From: an uncultured Faecalicatena sp.
Lineage (GTDB): Bacteria > Bacillota > Clostridia > Lachnospirales > Lachnospiraceae
Direction: 5' to 3'
DNA: 18,150 nucleotides
Assembly: GCA_902489075.1 (NCBI GenBank)
Contig: CABTYO010000038.1
Location: 1 to 18,150, forward strand
Part shown: piece by piece, positions 7,671 through 14,472 of the stretch
Position numbering within the stretch: the first letter of the stretch is position 1
How the letters are laid out: each line of letters begins with the position of its first letter
Translations under genes and position numbers: made by a program
Notes under the pieces: model-generated
Seen by the model: the letters and a program-made list of their open reading frames with translations, nothing else
What the model was told of the DNA's origin: nothing
Databases searched by the model: none

Positions 7671-8060
7671 ATGCCAGAATTAAAATGTACTGTGCAGACA
7701 TGTGTGCACAACAAACAGTTTTTATGCGACCTTGATGCTATACAGGTAGGCGGGGATCAGGCAAAGACAGCCAGAGAGACCTGCTGTGACAGCTTTCAGG
7801 AGAGAAAAGCAGGCGGAGCTTCCAACAGTTCTGCAGGCGGTTACAGCAACAGCAGTAACAGCAGCTACAGCAGCTCCTACACAAACAGTTACAGCGATAT
7901 CACAGGAAGCGCTTCTGATAGAAGTAGCATAGACTGTAAGGCAGTAGAATGTATGTACAATAATGACTGCAAGTGCCATGCAGGAAAAATCAGCGTGGAA
8001 GGCAGCAACGCCTGTCAGCGTGAGTCTACAGAGTGTGCAACATTCAAGTATAAAGGCTAA
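7671..8060 (+). CDS. DUF1540 double-motif cysteine protein
   Basis: Two DUF1540-type cysteine motifs bracket a low-complexity linker. The first is CTVQTCVHN..FLCDLDAIQVGG..CCDSF, near the N terminus, and the second is CKAVECMYNNDCKCHAGKISVEG..ECATF, at the C terminus. The linker is about 45 residues rich in Ser, Asn, Tyr and Gly, with repeated codons at about 7810-7915. The ATG at 7671 is preferred over 7665 because AGGAGGAGG (7655-7663) leaves only 1 nt to 7665 but 7 nt to 7671, giving 129 aa. The cysteines suggest zinc or another metal, but the role of the family is unknown. It follows thrS by about 60 nt and may be cotranscribed. Its own terminator lies at 8096-8135. Confidence 0.88.
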   Translation: MPELKCTVQTCVHNKQFLCDLDAIQVGGDQAKTARETCCDSFQERKAGGASNSSAGGYSNSSNSSYSSSYTNSYSDITGSASDRSSIDCKAVECMYNNDCKCHAGKISVEGSNACQRESTECATFKYKG

Positions 8061-8095
8061 GTGATCCGACAAATCTGATCGAGTAAAAGTATGGG

Positions 8096-8135
8096 CAGGT
8101 GCCTGGGAGAGAGATCCCCGGACACCTGTCTTTTT
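8096..8135 (+). terminator. Terminator after DUF1540 gene
   Basis: A GC-rich hairpin pairs CAGGTG..GGGA with TCCC..CACCTG and is followed by TCTTTTT. It closes the thrS/DUF1540 unit. Confidence 0.88.
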
Positions 8136-8303
8136 GCCGCGTAAACAGCAGGAATTACGATATGAATCCCAGATGTTTTACTGTTCATCTCCGGGGGATT
8201 ATGATATACTAAAAATGTTATGTGTCATAGTAATTATTGATAAAAATACTTAGAAAAGCTATAATCATTTACATGAACATGCAGGAAGGGACTATGAGAC
8301 GAC

Positions 8304-9671
8304 ATGAGGAAAGAAAAAGAGAATCAAAAAAGTGATAAGAGGGAAGAAACAAGCGGTTATTATTCATCCCGTCCGGCTTTTGGAAACAGCGGGCCATCGA
8401 AGCTTCGGCAGAAGTTCAGCAGGGGGATGACCTTCTTTGTGGTGATCGCAGCCTGTATTATTTTCTATTTTGCACTGCTGAGGCTGCCTGCGATATCGGA
8501 TGTTTTTAAGGAAATTATTCATATATTAAAGCCTGTCATATATGGGCTGGGGATCGCGTATCTTTTAAATCCGATCATGGACTTCGTGGAGAGGCATCTA
8601 AAGCCTCAGCTGCGCAAAAAGATTTCAAACGAGAAGAGCGTCCATGCCATAGCGAGAGGCGTCGGGATCTTTGCTGCGGTGACAGTTCTGCTCCTTATAA
8701 TTGTGGCCTTGTTTAATATGATGATACCGGAATTGTATGGAAGTATCCGTGACATGGTACTGACTGTGCCAAGCCAGCTGAACCAGTTAGTTGACAAGAT
8801 CATGAGTATGAACTCCAAGGATACGACCCTGAATCAGCTGTTCAACAATATCTTAAAAGAAGCAACGGATTATATCCAGAGGTGGATGCGCAGTGACCTG
8901 CTGACTCAGATCAATGTCCTGATGTCCAATCTCACAGTCGGAGTCATCAGCGTAGTGAGTGAGTTTTTTAATGCTGTGATCGGAATTATCATATCCGTCT
9001 ATGTGCTGTTCAGCAAGGAGAAGTTTTCCAGTCAGTGCAAGAAGGCGGTTTATGCGATATTCAAGCCGTCACATGCCAATATGATCCTGCACCTGACGAT
9101 CAAAAGTAATGAGATTTTCGGCGGATTTATTATCGGAAAGATCATAGACTCTGCAATCATCGGAGTCCTGTGTTTTATCGGTCTTTCGATTTTGAATATG
9201 CCTTATACATTTCTGGTCAGTGTGATCGTGGGTGTGACGAATGTCATTCCGTTTTTTGGACCGTATATCGGAGCTATCCCAAGTGCGATCCTGATTATGC
9301 TGTCTGATCCGAAGATGGGAGTCTACTTCATCATCTTTATCCTGGTGCTTCAGCAGCTGGATGGAAATGTGATCGGGCCGAAGATTCTGGGAGACTCCAC
9401 AGGGCTTTCCGCCTTCTGGGTTGTGTTTGCGATCCTTTTGGGTGGCGGTCTGTTCGGAGTGTTGGGTATGATACTGGGAGTGCCTGCATTTGCGGTAATC
9501 TATTATATAGTAAATATGCTGATCAACCACAGGCTGGAGAAGAAGAGGCTTCCAACCGATACGGAGGCTTATGGTGAGATGAGTTATGTCGATACGGATG
9601 GAACTTATGTCCATGCGTGTGAGAATGAGACAGATAAGCCAGATGAGACTAAGAAAGGAAAAGAGGAATAG
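8304..9671 (+). CDS. AI-2E family permease-like protein
   Basis: This 455-aa integral membrane protein of the AI-2E transporter superfamily (PF01594-type) has a polar 40-residue N terminus. About eight hydrophobic segments follow, including a pair near residues 43-95, the long central soluble stretch after ALFNMMIPELYGSI, and the family hallmark around VSVIVGVTNVIPFFGPYIGAIPSA and LQQLDGNVIGPKILG. Members export or leak small solutes, and some act as Na+/H+ antiporters; the AI-2 role is not general. The C terminus is charged. The ribosome site GGAAGGG is about 14 nt from this ATG and closer to an out-of-frame ATG at 8294. metA starts 3 bp after the stop, so the two are translationally linked. 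Confidence 0.9.
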   Translation: MRKEKENQKSDKREETSGYYSSRPAFGNSGPSKLRQKFSRGMTFFVVIAACIIFYFALLRLPAISDVFKEIIHILKPVIYGLGIAYLLNPIMDFVERHLKPQLRKKISNEKSVHAIARGVGIFAAVTVLLLIIVALFNMMIPELYGSIRDMVLTVPSQLNQLVDKIMSMNSKDTTLNQLFNNILKEATDYIQRWMRSDLLTQINVLMSNLTVGVISVVSEFFNAVIGIIISVYVLFSKEKFSSQCKKAVYAIFKPSHANMILHLTIKSNEIFGGFIIGKIIDSAIIGVLCFIGLSILNMPYTFLVSVIVGVTNVIPFFGPYIGAIPSAILIMLSDPKMGVYFIIFILVLQQLDGNVIGPKILGDSTGLSAFWVVFAILLGGGLFGVLGMILGVPAFAVIYYIVNMLINHRLEKKRLPTDTEAYGEMSYVDTDGTYVHACENETDKPDETKKGKEE

Positions 9672-9674
9672 AAC

Positions 9675-10595
9675 ATGCCAATACGAGTACAGAATGATTT
9701 GCCGGTGAAGGAAATACTGGAACAGGAAAATATATTTGTGATGGACGAATACCGTGCCGCACATCAGGATATCCGTCCAATCAGCATTGGACTTTTGAAT
9801 CTGATGCCTTTAAAAGAAGATACGGAGCTGCAGATTCTGCGCTCACTTTCCAATACACCGCTGCAGGTGGATGTGACCTTTGTACGGGTGGGAAGCCATG
9901 TGTCAAAGAATACATCAACGAGCCATATTTACAAGTTTTATGAGGCTTTCGAGGAGATTAAGAAGCAGAAATTTGACGGATTTATCATCACAGGGGCTCC
10001 AGTGGAGCAGATGCCGTTTGAAGAGGTGGACTACTGGGAAGAGTTAAAGGAAATCATGGAGTGGACGAAGACGAATGTAACTTCCACACTGCATCTCTGC
10101 TGGGGCGCGCAGGCAGGACTTTATTATCATTACGGAATTGATAAGGTTCAGCTGCCGGAGAAAATGTTCGGAGTGTTCCGGCATCATGTGAGAAACCGCA
10201 AGATTCCGCTTGTCAGAGGATTCGATGATGTCTTCTATGCTCCGCACAGCAGACATACTGCGGTCCCTCAGGACCTTCTGGAGGCAGATGAGCGGATCAC
10301 AATTCTGGCAGATTCCAGGGAAGCAGGCGTGTTCCTGTGTATGGCAGAAGAGGGGCGCCAGATCTTCGTAATGGGACATCCGGAATATGACCGGGTGACT
10401 CTGGACACCGAGTATAAGAGAGATAAGAGTAAAGGGCTGGATATCCAGATTCCTGTGAATTATTACCCGGAGAACAATCCGGAGAATAAGCCGGAGCTGA
10501 TCTGGCGAGCACATGCGAACAACCTATATACGAACTGGCTCAATTATTACGTATATCAGGCGACTCCGTATGATCTGTATGGGACGCCGTTTTAA
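9675..10595 (+). CDS. metA: Homoserine O-acetyltransferase (MetA type)
   Basis: The enzyme activates homoserine for methionine synthesis. The 306-aa protein has the MetA fold and catalytic residues C142 (LCWGAQAG), H235 and E237 (GHPEYD). Residue 111 is Glu (TGAPVEQMPFEEVDYW). In this family Glu at this position selects acetyl-CoA and Gly selects succinyl-CoA, so O-acetylhomoserine is the likely product even though databases often call such proteins succinyltransferases. The gene starts 3 bp after the permease stop with AGAGGA upstream, indicating a two-gene operon. No S-box or other methionine riboswitch is visible before either gene. No strong terminator follows. This is the last clearly chromosomal gene before the AT-rich accessory segment. 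Confidence 0.95.
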   Translation: MPIRVQNDLPVKEILEQENIFVMDEYRAAHQDIRPISIGLLNLMPLKEDTELQILRSLSNTPLQVDVTFVRVGSHVSKNTSTSHIYKFYEAFEEIKKQKFDGFIITGAPVEQMPFEEVDYWEELKEIMEWTKTNVTSTLHLCWGAQAGLYYHYGIDKVQLPEKMFGVFRHHVRNRKIPLVRGFDDVFYAPHSRHTAVPQDLLEADERITILADSREAGVFLCMAEEGRQIFVMGHPEYDRVTLDTEYKRDKSKGLDIQIPVNYYPENNPENKPELIWRAHANNLYTNWLNYYVYQATPYDLYGTPF

Positions 10596-10673
10596 GAGGC
10601 CAGAAACCGCGCTATTAAGCCATTTGCGAGAGATTAAAGGTTTAATTATCGCTTAAAAATGTTGACGTATATT

Positions 10674-10701
10674 TTGAAAAAATGATGTATTTTCTTATAA
10701 T
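10674..10701 (+). promoter_or_regulatory. Promoter of 74-aa coiled-coil gene
   Basis: TTGAAA (10674-10679), a 16-nt spacer and TATAAT (10696-10701). It gives an untranslated leader of about 100 nt, whose function is unknown. The surrounding 10596-10806 spacer shows a sharp rise in A+T and is the probable border of the accessory region. Confidence 0.65.
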
Positions 10702-10806
10702 TTCTTATATGTTTTTATGCAATTGGTGTACAATGGCGTAAATGTTAATTAGAAAATGGTGTATGGATTATCTGTGTTTTTAATCTTTTAAAAGGAGAAA
10801 ATCATT

Positions 10807-11031
10807 ATGCCAAGAAGAACAAAATCATTAGAGGATCAATTAGCCACAGCAACCGAGAAAAGAGACAAAGCAAAACTTCTACTACAGGAGTGTGAAGACC
10901 AGATATCTGACATTAAGCAACAAATCGAAGAGCGAGACATGAGAAATCTATATGCCTATGCCAAGAACAAAGGGATCACACTTGACGATATTATACGAAC
11001 ATTTGAATCACCTAAAAAGAAAGTATCATAA
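10807..11031 (+). CDS. Small coiled-coil protein, 74 aa
   Basis: After a basic start (MPRRTKSLEDQL) residues 8-45 are an uninterrupted charged heptad-like helix (LATATEKRDKAKLLLQECE..IKQQIEERD). A short second helix (NLYAYAKNKGITLDDIIRTF) and a basic tail follow. The layout resembles DUF4315-like small proteins of integrative elements, and such proteins are sometimes mis-called FliJ; I cannot confirm either. AAAGGAG at 10791-10797 supports the start. It has its own promoter and a terminator directly after, and is the first gene of the AT-rich segment. DNA binding or a structural role are both possible. Confidence 0.75.
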   Translation: MPRRTKSLEDQLATATEKRDKAKLLLQECEDQISDIKQQIEERDMRNLYAYAKNKGITLDDIIRTFESPKKKVS

Positions 11032-11039
11032 TATAGCAT

Positions 11040-11073
11040 AAAAGGCGTGGGATTATATCTCAGGCCTTTTTAT
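11040..11073 (+). terminator. Terminator after coiled-coil gene
   Basis: AAAAGGC pairs with GCCTTTT, with an inner TGGGAT/ATCTCA stem, and a T-rich tail follows. Confidence 0.8.
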
Positions 11074-11106
11074 TTATACAATATGTGTGATTGAAATTAA
11101 TTCAAA

Positions 11107-11147
11107 CACAATATATAGTTGTGCAACACACTTGATTGTGTTAATAT
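11107..11147 (+). promoter_or_regulatory. Promoter with embedded operator dyads
   Basis: A weak -35 TTGTGC (11119-11124) is 17 nt from TAATAT (11142-11147). The spacer is almost filled by the dyad AACACA-6-TGTGTT (11125-11142). Next to it lies a second dyad, CACAA-7-TTGTG (11107-11123). This placement suggests repression of the downstream HEPN-like gene by a DNA-binding protein. Confidence 0.5.
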
Positions 11148-11210
11148 AGTATCTGGAAGTTACTTCCATTGAAACAATGATACTAAGCTAACATGATTAT
11201 GAGGTGTTAA

Positions 11211-12194
11211 ATGATAGAATGTAAATATAAAACAGTTAGTAGTATGCTTAAGAAGATCGATATTCCTTCTAATGCCGTATTAGAAACTTCATTATCAATA
11301 AAAAATAGCATTACATATACTATGCCTAAAATAACAATGCCGGAATCAACTGTTGTGCAGTTAATAAATACATCAAATGTAGTTTCTTCAATAGTCTCAA
11401 AAACTGCTTTAACCGCAGCAGAAATAGTCAACAATGCAATCCTGCCCATCATTGAGTCAGTAAGCAATTCCTTTAAAAATATAATCCCACGAGGATTTGG
11501 CGATAGCCTATTATTTATGGAAATAGCTGATGAAATAGGATTCCCAATATACCTAGAGGTATCATCAGAGCTAAAGGAGAGATTGTTAAAGTCTTATCAT
11601 GAAAATAATGATAGCTGTAACAAGGAAGAGATGATTCAGATTATATTGGATTATTATAATGATGATTATGTGGACAACATTATTCAAAATATTGTTAATG
11701 TAGGTACATTTAATAGTAATAGAACGAAACTTATTTCTGAGGGATTAGAAGGATATAAACAAGGGCTTTATGGGTGTTCCGCGTCCCTTTTTGCAACTCA
11801 GCTCAGCGGAATGATTAGAGACTTATATACTGAAATATGTAAGATTCACAAATTTACAAATAGAGAAAAGGAAAACCTAAAAGAAATTTTTAAGTTAGAG
11901 AATTGTGGAAAGAAAAGCGAGAAATTTATGCTTACACAAATTATATCTGTACAAGATGGCGGAGCATTGCTATGGTATAAATCAATAGAATATTTCTTAG
12001 GTGTAACATATTCTTCCAGAGAAAATAATATGTTAGAACAACCAAAAAGACATATGATATGCCATGGTATACAAACGAATTACAATACAAAAGAGATGAA
12101 TTTGAAATTAATAATGTGTATGGATATCATATCTGAACTTGCGTGGAGAACAAAAGAATTAGAAGAAGAAAAAAATATTGTAGCAACGGTTTAA
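11211..12194 (+). CDS. HEPN-like putative RNase
   Basis: The 327-aa soluble protein has no match I can name over its full length. The C-terminal half (about 175-320) is all-helical and contains R280-HMIC-H285 followed by Gly, the R-x4-H signature of HEPN ribonucleases in abortive-infection and toxin systems. It is preceded by the long helix GLEGYKQGLYGCSASLFATQLSGMIRDLY, typical of that fold. The N-terminal 90 residues are Ser/Thr/Ile-rich and of unknown role. The start has GAGGTG 4 nt upstream. It has its own operator-like promoter and a perfect terminator, and no obvious partner antitoxin gene is adjacent. A phage-defence or growth-control RNase is a reasonable inference, not proven. Confidence 0.6.
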   Translation: MIECKYKTVSSMLKKIDIPSNAVLETSLSIKNSITYTMPKITMPESTVVQLINTSNVVSSIVSKTALTAAEIVNNAILPIIESVSNSFKNIIPRGFGDSLLFMEIADEIGFPIYLEVSSELKERLLKSYHENNDSCNKEEMIQIILDYYNDDYVDNIIQNIVNVGTFNSNRTKLISEGLEGYKQGLYGCSASLFATQLSGMIRDLYTEICKIHKFTNREKENLKEIFKLENCGKKSEKFMLTQIISVQDGGALLWYKSIEYFLGVTYSSRENNMLEQPKRHMICHGIQTNYNTKEMNLKLIMCMDIISELAWRTKELEEEKNIVATV

Positions 12195-12210
12195 TAAAGA
12201 TCACAAGAAG

Positions 12211-12241
12211 TAGTAACTACAAATGGGTAGTTACTATTTTT
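12211..12241 (+). terminator. Terminator after HEPN-like gene
   Basis: A perfect 10-bp stem TAGTAACTAC/GTAGTTACTA with a 6-nt loop is followed by TTTTTAT. Confidence 0.9.
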
Positions 12242-12253
12242 ATAAATATTTTC

Positions 12254-12332
12254 AGAACAAATGTTCTAAAACATATTGACACATTGCCACCTATATAGTA
12301 TGATAGGTACATCAAAAACAAACAAACGTTCG
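12254..12332 (+). promoter_or_regulatory. recA promoter with two LexA-type boxes
   Basis: TTGACA (12276-12281), a 17-nt spacer and TATGAT (12299-12304) form a strong promoter. AGAACAAATGTTCT (12254-12267) lies just upstream and CAAACAAACGTTCG (12319-12332) just downstream. Each fits the Gram-positive LexA consensus CGAAC-RNRY-GTTYC at 12 of 14 positions. SOS induction is expected. Confidence 0.75.
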
Positions 12333-12352
12333 TATAACTAGGAGGCATAAAA

Positions 12353-13465
12353 ATGGCAAGCAATAAAAAAGCATTAGATCTAGTAGAAATAAAGAAGACC
12401 AATGAAGGAAAGCAAAAAGCTCTTGAAGATGCTATTGCAAAACTGGAAAAGGATTACGGCAAAGGTACATTAATGAAGCTCGGAGAAGAAAGCCATATAA
12501 ACGTCGAGACAGTACCTACAGGATGCTTAAGCTTAGACTTGGCACTAGGATTAGGTGGCATACCTAAAGGGCGTGTAATTGAAGTATATGGCCCTGAATC
12601 AAGTGGTAAAACAACGGTAGCATTACATATGATTGCAGAAGTACAGAAGAGGGGTGGCATTGCAAGTTTTATTGATGCTGAACATGCACTAGATCCTGTA
12701 TATGCAAAACATATTGGCGTAGATATAGATGAGTTGTACATTTCACAACCGGATAGTGGTGACCAGGCTTTAGAGATTACAGAGACCATGGTTCGTTCCG
12801 GAGCAATTGATATTATTGTCATTGACTCTGTTGCAGCATTAGTACCAAGGCAAGAAATAGAAGGAGACATGGGAGACAGCCATGTAGGATTACAAGCACG
12901 TTTAATGTCACAGGCATTACGTAAGTTAACGCCTATTATTAGTAAGTCCAACTGTGTTGTGATCTTTATCAATCAGCTGCGTGAGAAGGTTGGAGTTATG
13001 TTTGGTAATCCTGAAACAACAACAGGTGGACGTGCACTGAAATTTTATGCGTCTGTGAGAATGGATGTCAGAAAGATCGAAACACTGAAGCAGAGCGGGG
13101 AGATTGTTGGTAACCATACCCGTATTAAGATCGTAAAAAATAAGATTGCTCCACCGTTTAAAGAGGCTGAGTTTGACATTGTTTTTGGTAAAGGAATTTC
13201 CAGAGAAGGTGACATTCTGGATCTGGCAGTCAAACCAGACATTGTAGAAAAGAGTGGTGCATGGTACGCATATAATGGACAGAAAATTGGACAAGGAAGA
13301 GAAAACGCAAAAATTTATTTGGAACAACATCCCGAGATTTTAGATGAGATTGAAACAAAAGTGAGAGCATATTATGCGGACAAAAAGGACTCTATGAGTA
13401 TTACCGATGATACTAATACCGATACGGATATAACAGATGATATAACAGAAGAGCAAATAGGCTAA
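12353..13465 (+). CDS. recA: RecA recombinase
   Basis: RecA binds single-stranded DNA, drives strand exchange and triggers LexA or phage-repressor self-cleavage. The 370-aa protein is complete, with Walker A GPESSGKT at residues 80-87, catalytic E110, Walker B IIVIDS near 154-159, and the L2 loop region FINQLREKVGVMFGNPETTTGG at about 205-226. It ends in an acidic Asp/Thr/Glu tail. AGGAGG lies 7 nt before the start. The neighbours are accessory genes, not the usual recX or related housekeeping partners, so this is likely a mobile-element or extra copy, though a relocated sole copy cannot be excluded. Leucine codons switch from TTA/CTA to CTG at about residue 209 and back near residue 317, hinting at a mosaic gene. 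Confidence 0.97.
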   Translation: MASNKKALDLVEIKKTNEGKQKALEDAIAKLEKDYGKGTLMKLGEESHINVETVPTGCLSLDLALGLGGIPKGRVIEVYGPESSGKTTVALHMIAEVQKRGGIASFIDAEHALDPVYAKHIGVDIDELYISQPDSGDQALEITETMVRSGAIDIIVIDSVAALVPRQEIEGDMGDSHVGLQARLMSQALRKLTPIISKSNCVVIFINQLREKVGVMFGNPETTTGGRALKFYASVRMDVRKIETLKQSGEIVGNHTRIKIVKNKIAPPFKEAEFDIVFGKGISREGDILDLAVKPDIVEKSGAWYAYNGQKIGQGRENAKIYLEQHPEILDEIETKVRAYYADKKDSMSITDDTNTDTDITDDITEEQIG

Positions 13466-13483
13466 CATAATAAGGCGTAAAAA

Positions 13484-13515
13484 ATAGGGAATAGACTTTA
13501 AAATCTATTCCCTAT
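13484..13515 (-). terminator. Intrinsic terminator reading leftward
   Basis: A perfect 12-bp stem ATAGGGAATAGA/TCTATTCCCTAT has an 8-nt loop. The T run (six Ts) exists only on the minus strand, so the hairpin ends leftward transcription; on the plus strand it is a bare hairpin after recA. It is sequence-related to the lysin terminator at 15144-15178. Confidence 0.7.
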
Positions 13516-13596
13516 GAAGTATGTACAATTGTTATATGATATTTTTTGAAAGGTATGTTATAATATTTCTAATATTTATCGTAGGAGGTATTAAAG

Positions 13597-14001
13597 ATGA
13601 CATTACAAGAAGCACGTGAATTTAAAAAGCAATTTAAGAAACCGGAAAATGAAGTACCGTGGGAAGAATTTGATATGGACGAAGAAAAAGTTGGATGTGC
13701 TATAGGGCTTTTACTAAATGAACTTGGCAGGATAGAATCCAAATATTATTCTGGAAGAGCAAATAGTATATTAAGTGTAAAAAGGTGTTATCTACACCAT
13801 GTAAAACGTTGGCATGATATAAAATTATATATTATGAAAGAATTTAAAACTTTTGCAACCCACATTCCTGCTGATGATAATTATACAACAAAATTAATAG
13901 GGTATTGTACTGAGGGTATTGTGTTATTGAGCAAAGAAACAAATAAGACACCTTCTTCTGTAGAAAGCAATATTATGATAGCACTGGGGCTTGAAAACTA
14001 G
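13597..14001 (+). CDS. Unknown 134-aa protein
   Basis: The gene is preceded by AGGAGG about 9 nt before the ATG and by a TATAAT box at 13559-13564 without a convincing -35. The protein is soluble and mixed charged. It has an acidic stretch (WEEFDMDEEKVG), a central basic part with repeated His and Lys (RCYLHHVKRWHDIKLYIMKEF) and a C-terminal helix. It has no signal peptide or membrane helix and I recognise no family. Its AT-rich codon use matches the HEPN-like gene and the phage genes, so it belongs to the accessory segment. It lies between recA and the small-RNA region. Confidence 0.65.
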   Translation: MTLQEAREFKKQFKKPENEVPWEEFDMDEEKVGCAIGLLLNELGRIESKYYSGRANSILSVKRCYLHHVKRWHDIKLYIMKEFKTFATHIPADDNYTTKLIGYCTEGIVLLSKETNKTPSSVESNIMIALGLEN

Positions 14002-14011
14002 CAAAGTACAT

Positions 14012-14098
14012 ATAAATAATAACATATGATGTTTTTTAATAAAACAATTGTAATGATTTTTTAATACCGATAAATAATAACATGTGATGTCTTCTAAT
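14012..14098. repeat. Pair of 29-bp direct repeats
   Basis: Positions 14012-14040 and 14070-14098 are the same 29-mer with three differences, with a 29-bp spacer between. Each contains a small dyad (ACAT-3-ATGT). They lie in the gene-free 14002-14172 spacer, which otherwise shows only a 7-bp hairpin at about 14149-14168. They could be protein-binding iterons or remnants of a duplication. Confidence 0.6.
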
Positions 14099-14171
14099 CG
14101 CTAATTTCCTCATATACGTTAATTTAACCCTAATACATAGGACGGGAATGAAATTCATGTTTCATTGCCAC

Positions 14172-14289
14172 ATACGAAAATAAGAAGCTATCATAGCTTC
14201 TTATTTGTTCTAAAAATATATCACTTTTTCAATCCACATCCTTATCGTTGTGTAAGGATGGCACACAGCAATTCTACTTGCTGATATCG
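14172..14289 (-). ncRNA. CRISPR-repeat-like small RNA 1
   Basis: A minus-strand transcript of about 115 nt is predicted from the promoter at 14296-14323 to the terminator at 14178-14206. From 5' to 3' it holds hairpin 1 (CAGCAA-6-TTGCTG), hairpin 2 (CATCCTTA-8-TAAGGATG, 14260-14237) and then GTGGATTGAAA (14237-14227). That 11-mer is the 3' handle of type I-C CRISPR repeats (known examples end GTGGATTGAAAY after a hairpin). The 5' base triplet is GCC rather than the usual GTC. About 20 nt of AT-rich sequence separates the handle from the terminator, and no second repeat follows, so it is a solitary unit rather than an array. There is no ORF. Its relative lies at 14362-14466. Confidence 0.6.
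14178..14206 (-). terminator. Terminator of small RNA 1
   Basis: A perfect 13-bp stem AAATAAGAAGCTA / TAGCTTCTTATTT around a 3-nt loop, with T runs on both strands. It is probably bidirectional. Confidence 0.85.
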
Positions 14290-14295
14290 TTATAT

Positions 14296-14323
14296 ATTAT
14301 AACATATTTATTTTATATGTCAA
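14296..14323 (-). promoter_or_regulatory. Promoter of small RNA 1
   Basis: On the minus strand consensus TTGACA (14323-14318), a 16-nt spacer and consensus TATAAT (14301-14296). No ORF follows, which is the reason to call an RNA gene. Confidence 0.8.
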
Positions 14324-14361
14324 TATAATGGCAGAAGCACAAAAAAATCTTACTATATACA

Positions 14362-14466
14362 GAAAAAAAGGAAGTCGTTAAAACTTCCCATTTTCTCCAA
14401 ATACCTATCATTTTTTAAATCCACATTCTTAAGAATGACACACAACAATTTCTCATACTGTTGATA
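14362..14466 (-). ncRNA. CRISPR-repeat-like small RNA 2
   Basis: A minus-strand transcript of about 105 nt is predicted, homologous to small RNA 1 over its promoter-proximal 70-75 nt. Hairpin 1 is CAACA/TGTTG. Hairpin 2 is the palindrome CATTCTTAAGAATG (14437-14424), directly followed by GTGGATTTAAA (14424-14414). Starting from GTC at 14439, the 26-nt unit reads GTC, stem, loop, stem, GTGGATTTAAA, the exact order of a type I-C repeat with a shorter stem. Compared with copy 1, one pair in each stem changed on both sides (G-C to A-T; C-G to T-A), so base pairing is conserved. It ends at the terminator 14370-14388. Confidence 0.6.
14363..14388 (-). terminator. Terminator of small RNA 2
   Basis: The stem GGAAGT/ACTTCC (plus a T-G pair), 14388-14370, is followed by seven Ts on the minus strand. 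Confidence 0.85.
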
Positions 14467-14472
14467 TGGTAT

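Noticed and set aside
8294..8335. Short upstream frame MRRHEERKRESKK overlapping the AI-2E permease start
   Set aside because: It is better spaced from GGAAGGG than the permease ATG, but too short and too Lys/Arg-biased to call; it may only reflect an A/G-rich leader.
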